Notes: a model not told the origin generated them from the letters alone. DNA of 6,050 bases from an uncultured Clostridia bacterium (GCA_947632165.1 CANROI010000088.1:1-6050), one strand, 5' to 3'; shown: positions 1-5,779, counted from the first letter of the stretch. Program-made: numbers and translations.

Positions 1-1418
1 TTATAGCGGCTGATCGTGACGTCTTCCGCGATGAAGTCCTTGAGCAGCGGATGGGAATCCGTCGCCGCCTCGAGCGGGAGCTGATAGCGCAGGTCGACCG
101 TCCGCACGAAGCGGAGCCCGAGTCCGTTGGGAACGCTGAGCGGGTCCACGAGCAGGACCGCGCCGTCTTTCGGCAGGGTATCGGGCATCTCATGCTCGAA
201 AATATAGAAGTCGAAGCCGTCTAAAACGGGCTCATCCCCCTGCTTGACCTCGGTGATCTGCAGATCCCAGCGGTCGCTGAATTCGTCCCTCAAAACGAGG
301 AGCACGGTGTGGAAGAAGGGATTGGGCAGCGAACTGAAGTATTCGATCTTGATCGCCTCTTTCCTCCCGCCGTAGATGTTGAAGGTGTCGTCGATGTCCA
401 GCGAATCCCCGTCGTTGCCGAGCAGGTCGATATGGATGCTGTCGAACGCGTAGAAGCGCTCCTGTTCGTTGAGATCGTAGTAGAACACGTCGTCGCTCTC
501 GATCCCGCCGCCGAAGCGGAAGATCACCGTCTTGGTGGCGTCCGCGTCGCAGAAGACATCCTTGCTGAAGGGATCGATGTAGCGGCTGACGTTCGTGCCG
601 TCCAGAGGATTTGCGCCGTCGACGCTGACCTGGACGCCGATCTGCCGGTCCATGCCGTAGCAGGCGACCTCGACCGTGAGCACATAGAAGTTATCCTCGA
701 GCTCCGCATGGGCGTTGAGGATTGCCGCATTCCACTCTTCCTGCGCGACGACGACGTCCCGCTTAGAGATGATCTCGTCGGGAAGATAGGTGTACTCGGC
801 ATCACTGTAGAGGTACACGAGCGCGCTGTTGTTTTCGGAGAGGATCTCCCGGCATTCCTGCATCGCGCGTTCGATATCCGCCGACCCGAAGGAGCAAATG
901 AGCTCCCCGTTCTCGAGCCCGAGAATGAGGTCGTCGAGGGAATCGAGCAGCGAACTGCGATCCTTGAGGGAGACCTTGCGGCCGAGGACCTCCGGCTCTT
1001 CCCCCGCGATGATGACGGAGATGACGCCGCCGCCGTCCGTCACTGTGTTGACTTGCTTGACGACGTCTTCGAGCGCGCGCTGGTAGCGGGTCGCGCCGTC
1101 CTCCGAGCGGGCGTACATGCTCGCGGAGGAATCGATGACCGCCACGATCTCGGTATCTGCGGGCGGCTCCTGCTTCAAAATGACGGGCATTGCCAAGATC
1201 CCCGCGATCGAGGTGAGGATCAGCACCTGACAGAGAAAGATCAGAATGTTCCTGAGTTTGCTCGTCGGGAGCTTTTTGCGCTTGTATTTGAGGCTGAGCT
1301 TCCAGACAAAGGTGCTCGAAATGTGTTTCTGCTGATAATTGGGCCGGATGATGTAGATGATGATCAGCGCCAGAATGCTCAATAATCCCAAAAGCCCAAG
1401 GGGGATCAAAAATGTCAT
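1..1418 (-). CDS. Membrane-anchored BatA-like VWA-domain protein (3' end beyond the window)
   Basis: The minus-strand frame is open from the ATG at 1418 to the left edge, giving 472 codons with no stop, so the C-terminus is missing. Two hydrophobic segments (about residues 3-24 and 57-80) flank a short basic loop (KYKRKK), the BatA/aerotolerance-type N-terminal arrangement. A von Willebrand A domain follows, with a metal site formed by D96-S98-S100 (in VIDSSASM). S179 (in FGSADI) stands where Thr is usual, and D206 lies in LYSD. Residues beyond ~210 are mostly beta-like and unassigned, presumably a further external domain. The predicted topology puts the VWA part outside the membrane. The start overlaps the DUF58 stop as ATGA, and an AAGGTAGG ribosome site (1428-1435) lies 9 nt upstream, which implies translational coupling. 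In known systems such proteins work with MoxR ATPases; the substrate here is unknown. Family call is confident, function is inferred. Confidence 0.9.
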   Translation of the reverse strand, partial: MTFLIPLGLLGLLSILALIIIYIIRPNYQQKHISSTFVWKLSLKYKRKKLPTSKLRNILIFLCQVLILTSIAGILAMPVILKQEPPADTEIVAVIDSSASMYARSEDGATRYQRALEDVVKQVNTVTDGGGVISVIIAGEEPEVLGRKVSLKDRSSLLDSLDDLILGLENGELICSFGSADIERAMQECREILSENNSALVYLYSDAEYTYLPDEIISKRDVVVAQEEWNAAILNAHAELEDNFYVLTVEVACYGMDRQIGVQVSVDGANPLDGTNVSRYIDPFSKDVFCDADATKTVIFRFGGGIESDDVFYYDLNEQERFYAFDSIHIDLLGNDGDSLDIDDTFNIYGGRKEAIKIEYFSSLPNPFFHTVLLVLRDEFSDRWDLQITEVKQGDEPVLDGFDFYIFEHEMPDTLPKDGAVLLVDPLSVPNGLGLRFVRTVDLRYQLPLEAATDSHPLLKDFIAEDVTISRY

Positions 1419-2314
1419 GACATGATACCTACCTTCATCAACTCGCCGAACAGCACCCGCTCGATGGGTGTGTCGCAGGAGACGGATATATAGCCCACGC
1501 CCCGCTTCGCGCAGAAATCGTTGATATCCTGCCGGAAATCGCGCATTGCCTCTTCATAGGCGAGCTGCATGCTGCGCGTGATGCGGAGCTTCATGTTTCT
1601 CGGGTCCTCCATCGCCTCCGATTCCGCGTCGATCAGATACACCCGACCATCGTAAGAGGGATCGAGCTCTTCCGGAGACAGGATCTGGACAAGGAGCACC
1701 TGACGGTGCTTATAGAGCAGATAATCCACCGCCTTCTTCCAGCTGCTCTCGGTGAAAAAGTCGGAGATGATCACGGTGAGGCCGTTGTTGTCGCCCGTCG
1801 TGGGGCAGTTCGCTATGCAGGACTCGATGTCGGTATCGTCGGCGAACTCGAGCTCCTCGAGGGTGCTCATCGCGCGGAAAAAGGCGTTCTTCCCGATAAT
1901 CGTGGCAAAGGGGTTCTCTGCATGGGACCCCTTCATAAAATTGATCGTCAACTTGTCCATGTTCTGCACCGCCAAAAAGCCGAGCGCCGCCGTCGCGGAG
2001 ACGGCGTAGCGGGCCTTCGGCAGCTGATCCTTCCCCATCGATCCGGAGCAATCGAGGAAGATCTGCACCTGCATCTGGCGTTCATCGGTAAACAATTTCA
2101 GGAAATATTTTTCGAATCGACTGAAAAGATTCCAGTCGATTCGACGAATATCATCTCCCAATTGATACTCCCTGAAATCGGAGAACTCCACCGTCTGGCC
2201 ATAGGTCTTGACAAGATGTTTTCCGCCGAAATACCCCGAGAGGTTGGAGCGTAAATTCAATGACAGGGTCTCCAGCCTGCTGAAGAACTCGTCATTCAGA
2301 TTTGTTATTTTCAC
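1415..2314 (-). CDS. DUF58-family protein with VWA-type metal site
   Basis: This 299-residue soluble protein has no signal peptide or membrane segment. The DUF58 signature is clear at residues 43-79: EFSDFREYQLGDD, RRIDWN and FTDE. It runs directly into a VWA-like fold with a MIDAS site at D88-S90-S92 (LDCSGSM), T161 (in DDTDIES) and D185 (VIISDFF). All five expected metal-site positions are present, so it should bind a divalent ion. DUF58 proteins are standard partners encoded beside MoxR ATPases (compare B. subtilis yeaC-yeaD). Many also carry N-terminal TM helices, but this one starts directly at the soluble part, so a cytosolic adaptor role next to MoxR is likely. The gene lies 22 nt after the moxR-type gene and overlaps the next gene by ATGA, so all are probably co-transcribed. 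The biochemical role of DUF58 is not settled. Confidence 0.93.
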   Translation of the reverse strand: MKITNLNDEFFSRLETLSLNLRSNLSGYFGGKHLVKTYGQTVEFSDFREYQLGDDIRRIDWNLFSRFEKYFLKLFTDERQMQVQIFLDCSGSMGKDQLPKARYAVSATAALGFLAVQNMDKLTINFMKGSHAENPFATIIGKNAFFRAMSTLEELEFADDTDIESCIANCPTTGDNNGLTVIISDFFTESSWKKAVDYLLYKHRQVLLVQILSPEELDPSYDGRVYLIDAESEAMEDPRNMKLRITRSMQLAYEEAMRDFRQDINDFCAKRGVGYISVSCDTPIERVLFGELMKVGIMS

Positions 2315-2320
2315 AATACT

Positions 2321-2325
2321 TCTCC
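2321..2325 (-). promoter_or_regulatory. Ribosome binding site supporting a GTG start for the DUF58 gene
   Basis: GGAGA lies 6 nt upstream of the GTG codon at 2314-2312. No in-frame ATG near this position gives the conserved N-terminus with a comparable ribosome site, so GTG is chosen as the start. The site falls in the 22-nt gap after the ATPase gene stop (TGA at 2337-2339). Confidence 0.7.
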
Positions 2326-2336
2326 GAAGCTACTTC

Positions 2337-3335
2337 TCAGATTTTGCTTTTATACTTCTTTCTGACTTCCTCGAGGACCATGCCCACGACGTCGTCCGCG
2401 GAGACGCGCTCTGCGATCGCCTCGAAATTGAGCTTGACGCGGTGACGGAGAACGGGATATGCGAGCTCCTCGACATCCGAATAGGCGACGTTGAACCTGC
2501 CCTTGATGAGCGCCTTGACCTTCGCCGCCGAGATGAGCGCCTGTCCCGCACGGGGGCTGGCGCCGACGCGGACGTACTTCTTCGCGGTCTCCGTAGCGCA
2601 TTCGCTGTCGGGATGGGTCGCCGACGTGATGATCATGGCATACTTGAGCACTTCCTCCGCAACGGGGATCTGGTTGGCGGTCTCGCGCATCTTGAGGAGC
2701 TGTTCGCCCGTGCACGCTTTTTCCGCCACTTCCGCCATCGTCTTCTGGGTCATGCTGACGATCTCCATCAGCTCGTCGAGCCCGGGATTGGGCACGAGCA
2801 GTTTGAACATGAAGCGGTCCATCTGCGCCTCGGGCAGCGGATAGGTACCGTCCTGCTCGATGGGGTTCTGCGTGGCAAGCACGAAGAAGGGCTCCGCAAG
2901 CCTGCGGGAGACGCCCATGACCGTGACCGTGTGCTCCTGCATCGCCTCGAGCAGCGCCGACTGCGTTTTGGGCGTCGCACGGTTGATCTCATCGGCGAGG
3001 ATGATGTTGCTGAACACGGGACCGGGCTGGAAACTGAATGTGGAGTTCCCCTTCTCGTCTTTGACGATGATGTTGGTACCCGTGACGTCCGCCGGCATGA
3101 GGTCGGGCGTGAACTGGATGCGGGCAAAGGGCAGGTCGAAGACGCGGCCGAGGCTTCGGACAAGACGGGTCTTGCCGACGCCGGGCACGCCCTCGAGAAG
3201 GACGTTGCCGCCCGCGATCATCGCGATGATCGTCCCTTCGACCACGCTCTTCTGGCCGATGATGTCGCGCGAGACCTGCGTGAAGATCTCTTCGCACTGC
3301 TTGCTGAATTGGATGATGTCGTTTTCTGTTACCAT
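2337..3335 (-). CDS. MoxR-family AAA+ ATPase
   Basis: This 332-residue protein is the usual length for a MoxR ATPase and has the full motif set. Walker A is GVPGVGKT (49-56) and Walker B is ILADEIN (D115, E116). A sensor-1 Asn sits in ATQNPIEQDGTYPLPEAQ (N157), a candidate arginine finger in QMDRF (R174), and the sensor-2 Arg in GASPRAG (R262). The C-terminal lid is complete. The family forms ring-shaped chaperone-like ATPases that remodel or activate client proteins, often through VWA partners encoded next door, and two such partners follow directly here. It is expected in the cytosol. The ATG at 3335 has AAGGG (3345-3349) 9 nt upstream. The 45-nt gap to the preceding gene contains no terminator, so the gene is part of one operon. 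It corresponds in family and context to B. subtilis yeaC. No catalytic residue appears lost. Confidence 0.96.
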   Translation of the reverse strand: MVTENDIIQFSKQCEEIFTQVSRDIIGQKSVVEGTIIAMIAGGNVLLEGVPGVGKTRLVRSLGRVFDLPFARIQFTPDLMPADVTGTNIIVKDEKGNSTFSFQPGPVFSNIILADEINRATPKTQSALLEAMQEHTVTVMGVSRRLAEPFFVLATQNPIEQDGTYPLPEAQMDRFMFKLLVPNPGLDELMEIVSMTQKTMAEVAEKACTGEQLLKMRETANQIPVAEEVLKYAMIITSATHPDSECATETAKKYVRVGASPRAGQALISAAKVKALIKGRFNVAYSDVEELAYPVLRHRVKLNFEAIAERVSADDVVGMVLEEVRKKYKSKI

Positions 3336-3380
3336 GATCTGTTTCCCTTGATTTGATTTATCGCTGATTTATTTTTTTGA

Positions 3381-4559
3381 TTAGTCTCCGCCGCCCGAGC
3401 CTTCGCCGGTTCCGGATCCGCTGCCAGCACCGCCGCCCGCTCCGCCGCCCGAGCCCTCACCCGAGCCTGCGCCGTTGCCGCCGAGAGAGCCCAAATAGCC
3501 TTCGATGCCGCCCTTCAGATCGCCCGAAAAGCTCGAATCGCTTCCGCGGCCGCTCTCGAAGTTGCTCTGGCTGTCGCCCATGACGTCGCCGTAGTTGGTC
3601 TTGCCGTCGTTTACCTGGTCGCTCGACTTATCGCGGCTCGATTCGCCCTGCTGCATGTTGTCGGGCGGTCTCTGCTGATCGGAAGGTTGATTTCCATCAT
3701 TCCCCTCCTGGCCCCGGTTGGGCTGATTGCCATTTCCGCCGTTCGTAGCCTCGTCCTCGTCGACGGGATCCTCGAGCCCCTCTTCCGTGAGCTCTTCGAA
3801 CTGAGCGGTCACCTCGATATCCGCCGTGACTGCCTTATCCTGCCGGTAAGGGTTCTTGACGCCGTCCGACCACTGCACGAACACCCAGCCGTCCTCGGGG
3901 ATCGCGATCACCGCCGAGCCGTCTTCGCCCTCGTCCACGATCTCTTCTTCCGCGACGGGCTGCCACTCTGCGTCGATATCGCTGTTCCAATAGTAGATCG
4001 CGCCCTTGCCCGCGCTCACTTTATAGGAGAGGGTGTAGATCCCGGGCTCCTCGACGGGGGTGAAGAGCTCTTTGCCGCTCTTGATGACGTCGGCATAATA
4101 GAGCGCGGAAACGGTCGTCATGCCCATGCCGAACGCACAGGAGACGCACAGCGCCACGATGAGGGACGCCGATACCACGACCTTGATGAGCATGTGGTCC
4201 ACGGAATTCAGCGCCTTGAGCGCGTCCTCCCTCTGCTTCATCGCGATGAAGGAATCGTCGTTCTCGAGTTCGGTCATCGTGAGGAGCCGCTCTTCGAGCC
4301 CTAACTCGTCGATCCGTTTTGCGATCGCCTTGGTCGTGGGGCGGAACTTATAGATATAGAAGAGAGGAGCGGAGACGCCGAGCCCTACCGCAAACAGCGC
4401 AAGCGCGATCCAGAGACCGGGCTTGTAGGCTGCGAACCAGGTGGCGGCGGCAACGATCAGCAGCGCAACGCTGCCCACAATCAGGCCGCAGAACAGCGCC
4501 TTGAGGACGCCTTCTCTCGCAACTCGACGATAGTACTTCTTGAACAATTCGGTTGCCAT
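3381..4559 (-). CDS. Three-TM membrane protein with InlB-B-repeat-like segment and Gly-rich tail
   Basis: I do not recognise a named family for this whole 392-residue protein. Hydrophobic helices lie at about 20-43, 48-69 and 124-152. The loop between helices 2 and 3 (71-123) is charged and includes AKRIDELGLEERLLTMTELE, reminiscent of the DUF4175-type membrane proteins found in MoxR operons. After helix 3, residues 174-254 resemble a divergent InlB B-repeat: SYKVSAGKGAIYYW at the start, then GWVFVQWSDG, a basic YRQD and VTADIEVTAQFE at the end. The last ~135 residues are low complexity, acidic and rich in Asn, Gln, Gly and Ser, ending in almost pure Gly/Ser, and are probably disordered. With the N-terminus inside, everything after residue ~153 is outside the cell. 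It is the first gene of the operon, with AAGGAG 6 nt before the ATG and its own promoter. A possible role is a membrane partner or client of the MoxR/VWA machinery (inference). Confidence 0.85.
   Translation of the reverse strand: MATELFKKYYRRVAREGVLKALFCGLIVGSVALLIVAAATWFAAYKPGLWIALALFAVGLGVSAPLFYIYKFRPTTKAIAKRIDELGLEERLLTMTELENDDSFIAMKQREDALKALNSVDHMLIKVVVSASLIVALCVSCAFGMGMTTVSALYYADVIKSGKELFTPVEEPGIYTLSYKVSAGKGAIYYWNSDIDAEWQPVAEEEIVDEGEDGSAVIAIPEDGWVFVQWSDGVKNPYRQDKAVTADIEVTAQFEELTEEGLEDPVDEDEATNGGNGNQPNRGQEGNDGNQPSDQQRPPDNMQQGESSRDKSSDQVNDGKTNYGDVMGDSQSNFESGRGSDSSFSGDLKGGIEGYLGSLGGNGAGSGEGSGGGAGGGAGSGSGTGEGSGGGD
3384..3791 (-). repeat. Low-complexity coding tail, ending in imperfect Gly/Ser repeats
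   Basis: Codons 257-392 of the three-TM membrane protein encode first an acidic Asn/Gln-rich stretch and then, from 3479 to 3384, imperfect GSGEGSGGG / GSGTGEGSGGG units made of GGC/GGA/TCC-type codons. The DNA is correspondingly repetitive and GC-rich. Length variation by slippage between related strains would be expected. Confidence 0.75.
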
Positions 4560-4565
4560 ATTTCA

Positions 4566-4587
4566 CTCCTTCTTGCCCATACGGCAA
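4566..4587 (-). promoter_or_regulatory. Strong ribosome site with an adjacent small hairpin in the operon leader
   Basis: AAGGAG (4571-4566) lies 6 nt before the ATG at 4559 and fixes the start. Immediately upstream, TTGCC (4587-4583) and GGCAA (4577-4573) form a 5-bp stem with a 5-nt loop ending one base before the Shine-Dalgarno. A second pair, GGCAAA/TTTGCC (4610-4605 and 4599-4594), lies just before it, so alternative pairings between the arms are possible. Confidence 0.6.
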
Positions 4588-4629
4588 TATTCCGGCAAAA
4601 ATACTTTGCCCTATTATATTATACTAATG

Positions 4630-4659
4630 ATTATACATGTTTTTTTGCCCATTTGTCAA
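4630..4659 (-). promoter_or_regulatory. Sigma-A promoter of the MoxR operon
   Basis: A perfect -35 TTGACA (4659-4654) and a perfect -10 TATAAT (4635-4630) are separated by 18 bp, one above the optimum, with an A7 run in the spacer. The start of transcription is expected near 4622-4624, giving a leader of about 63 nt before the ATG at 4559. A second TATAAT (4623-4618) sits at the expected start point but has no matching -35. The site lies after the sigG terminators, so it starts a new transcription unit in vegetative cells. Confidence 0.85.
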
Positions 4660-4711
4660 ACGGATTGCCGCGATTTTAAGGATCTCGGCCATAAGTTTTT
4701 CGAATACAAGG

Positions 4712-4728
4712 TATAAGTAAAACTTATA
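4712..4728. promoter_or_regulatory. 17-bp hyphenated dyad, possible operator
   Basis: TATAAGT-AAA-ACTTATA is a perfect 7-bp inverted repeat with a 3-nt centre, about 52 bp upstream of the -35 box. A further half-site ATAAGTTTT occurs at 4691-4699. The symmetry suits a dimeric DNA-binding protein. No T-tract follows in the right place for a terminator. The regulator is unknown. Confidence 0.35.
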
Positions 4729-4764
4729 TCTACCGAAAATATCAAAAAAACGGCACAAAATGAC

Positions 4765-4810
4765 AAAAAAAGAACGCTCCGATCGTCGGTTTCCCGCCGC
4801 GGAGGCGTTT
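4765..4810 (-). terminator. Intrinsic terminator downstream of sigG
   Basis: Reading the minus strand, AACGCCTCCG (4809-4800) pairs with CGGAGCGTT (4781-4773) in a 9-bp stem with one bulged C, and a short CGG/CCG pairing is possible in the loop. One base later a T7 run (4771-4765) follows. The other strand lacks a comparable T-run, so it serves minus-strand transcripts and ends about 145 nt after the sigG stop. Confidence 0.75.
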
Positions 4811-4864
4811 TGCAGAATTGTGAATAATTATGAACGCTTATGCCCGCCGCGGGAGGACGCTCCG

Positions 4865-4898
4865 AAAAAACGCATGCCCGCCTCCCGCGCGGCGGCGC
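4865..4898 (-). terminator. Possible first terminator after sigG, part of overlapping hairpins
   Basis: On the minus strand GC(g)CCGCC (4898-4891) can pair with GGCGGGC (4882-4876) around an 8-nt loop. A T6 run (4870-4865) follows after a 5-nt spacer. The spacer and bulge make it a weaker candidate than the one at 4765-4810. Its stem overlaps a longer repeat, CGCGGGAGG (4889-4881) with CCTCCCGCG (4856-4848), which would place the T-run in a loop instead. Confidence 0.4.
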
Positions 4899-4909
4899 GA
4901 CCGGGGCGG

Positions 4910-5680
4910 TCAGGAGATCTCTTTGCGGATACAGCCGAGCGCGTTCTTTTCGAGGCGGCTGACCTGCGCCTGCGAGATGCCGACTTCGGCGGAGATCTCC
5001 GTCTGCGTCTTGCCCTCGAAGTAGCGGAGCTGCAGGATCCTGCGCTCCCGCTCGCCGAGCCGCGAGATCGCCTCCCGCAGGGCGACGCGCTCCGTCCAGA
5101 TCTCGTCGCTCTGCGTCTCGTCGCAGAGCTGGTCCAAAAGCTCGAGGGTATCCCCCGACTTGTTGTAGACGGGATCGTAGAGGGAGACGGGATCGGAGAT
5201 CGCGTCGAGCGCATAGACCACCTCCCGCTCCTTGACCTGCATTTCGGCGGCGATCTTCTCGATCGTGGCCTCTTCGTCCCGCTCTTCGATGCGCTCGCGC
5301 ACCTTGAGGATGCGGTAGGCGGTATCGCGGATGGAGCGGCTCACCCTGAGGCTGTTCCCATCCCGCAGAAACCGCTTGATCTCCCCTAAGATCATCGGGA
5401 CCGCATAGGTAGAGAACTTCACGTTGAATTTGAGGTCGAAATGATCGATCGCCTTGATCAATCCCACACAGCCCGCCTGAAAGACGTCGTCCGCCTGCGC
5501 GTTCTTGGCCCAGAACCGCTTGACGAGGGAGAGCACGAGCCGCATATTGCCGATGATAAACTTCTCCCGCGCACGCTCGTCGCCCGCCTTGAGCGCGCGC
5601 ATCAGTTCTTCGTTCTCCTGCGCCGTGAGCTTGGGAAGCCCCGACGTATCCACTCCGCAGATCACCACTTTTTGCAGCAT
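4910..5680 (-). CDS. sigG: Forespore RNA polymerase sigma factor SigG
   Basis: This complete 256-residue sigma-70-family protein directs late gene expression in the forespore, including spore-protection and germination genes. The N-terminus VVICGVDTSGLPKL is the typical SigG opening (B. subtilis has VEICGVDTSKLPVL). Region 2.2 is DDVFQAGCVGLIKAID (64-79). Regions 2.3-2.4 run from VKFSTYAVPM to KRFLRD (87-107), followed by RVSRSIRD. Region 3 contains DAISDPVSLYDP, and region 4.2 has a helix-turn-helix at 224-247 (KTQTEISAEVGISQAQVSRLE). The DDVFQAGC and GISQAQVSRLE motifs separate it from SigE, and the CGVDTS start separates it from SigF. The ATG at 5680 has GGAGG 6 nt upstream. It follows sigE by 105 bp, as in most spore formers. 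An oddity is Ile43 in REKFIIGN, where B. subtilis has Asn45. Confidence 0.96.
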   Translation of the reverse strand: MLQKVVICGVDTSGLPKLTAQENEELMRALKAGDERAREKFIIGNMRLVLSLVKRFWAKNAQADDVFQAGCVGLIKAIDHFDLKFNVKFSTYAVPMILGEIKRFLRDGNSLRVSRSIRDTAYRILKVRERIEERDEEATIEKIAAEMQVKEREVVYALDAISDPVSLYDPVYNKSGDTLELLDQLCDETQSDEIWTERVALREAISRLGERERRILQLRYFEGKTQTEISAEVGISQAQVSRLEKNALGCIRKEIS

Positions 5681-5684
5681 ACTT

Positions 5685-5723
5685 CACCTCCCGCAAGCCG
5701 CAGGCGGGCGCAGCATGCGCCCG
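5685..5723 (-). promoter_or_regulatory. sigG leader hairpin and possible Shine-Dalgarno sequestration
   Basis: On the minus strand CGGGCGCA (5723-5716), loop TGC, TGCGCCCG (5712-5705) forms an 8-bp perfect stem 12 nt upstream of the ribosome site GGGAGGTG (5692-5685). No T-run follows, so it is not a terminator. As an alternative, CCCGC (5708-5704) can pair with GCGGG (5694-5690), which covers part of the Shine-Dalgarno. The two pairings share bases and exclude each other. A translation-reducing leader hairpin is known for B. subtilis sigG; that this one acts in the same way is inference. Confidence 0.55.
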
Positions 5724-5749
5724 GACCTTAAGGCTATGTATCACGGGAA

Positions 5750-5779
5750 AAGTATCCGCAAAACGCTTGATTTTTATGT
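5750..5779 (-). promoter_or_regulatory. Candidate forespore (sigma-F/sigma-G type) promoter of sigG
   Basis: ACATA (5779-5775) differs from the sigma-F -35 consensus GYWTA at one position. GCGGATACTT (5759-5750) differs from the -10 consensus GGNRANAMTW at one position. The spacer is 15 bp. The site lies just after the sigE stop, where sigma-F-driven transcription of sigG is expected from the B. subtilis precedent. Transcription would start about 60 nt before the ATG and include the leader hairpin. Confidence 0.4.

Larger units (their letters stand above)
4560..4909. other. Intergenic regulatory region between sigG and the MoxR operon
   Basis: No credible gene lies in these 350 bases; short open frames here are continuations of antisense shadows of sigG or of the membrane-protein gene. 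The right third is GC-rich with overlapping inverted repeats (transcript end of sigG). The middle is AT-rich with a 17-bp dyad. The left third holds a sigma-A promoter and a repeat-rich leader. The items are listed separately. Confidence 0.8.

Noticed and set aside
309..1385. 358-codon open frame on the plus strand
   Set aside because: It lies antisense to the VWA gene, whose minus-strand frame is open to the window edge and shows TM helices and a MIDAS motif. The plus-strand product is an Asp/Arg/Val-rich sequence with no domain pattern, typical of a GC-rich shadow.
2208..3356. 382-codon open frame on the plus strand
   Set aside because: It is antisense to the complete MoxR-family ATPase with all AAA+ motifs. 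The predicted plus-strand protein is rich in Arg, Asp and Leu without recognisable motifs.
3354..3372. Two TGATTTAT copies 11 bp apart in the gap between the membrane-protein gene and the ATPase gene
   Set aside because: They are short AT-rich words inside an operon with no nearby promoter boxes; chance is sufficient.
3384..3479. Repetitive GC-rich DNA as a possible CRISPR or mobile repeat
   Set aside because: The repeats are short, imperfect and in frame with a Gly/Ser-rich protein tail; there are no unique spacers and no palindromic unit.
5705..5723. Hairpin after sigE as an intrinsic terminator
   Set aside because: The stem is strong but no T-run follows on the minus strand, and the next bases are GC-rich up to the sigG ribosome site.
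4656..5744. 362-codon minus-strand frame overlapping sigG
   Set aside because: It is in another frame over sigG and gives an Arg/Gly/Ala-rich low-complexity product. The sigG frame matches the known protein over its full length.
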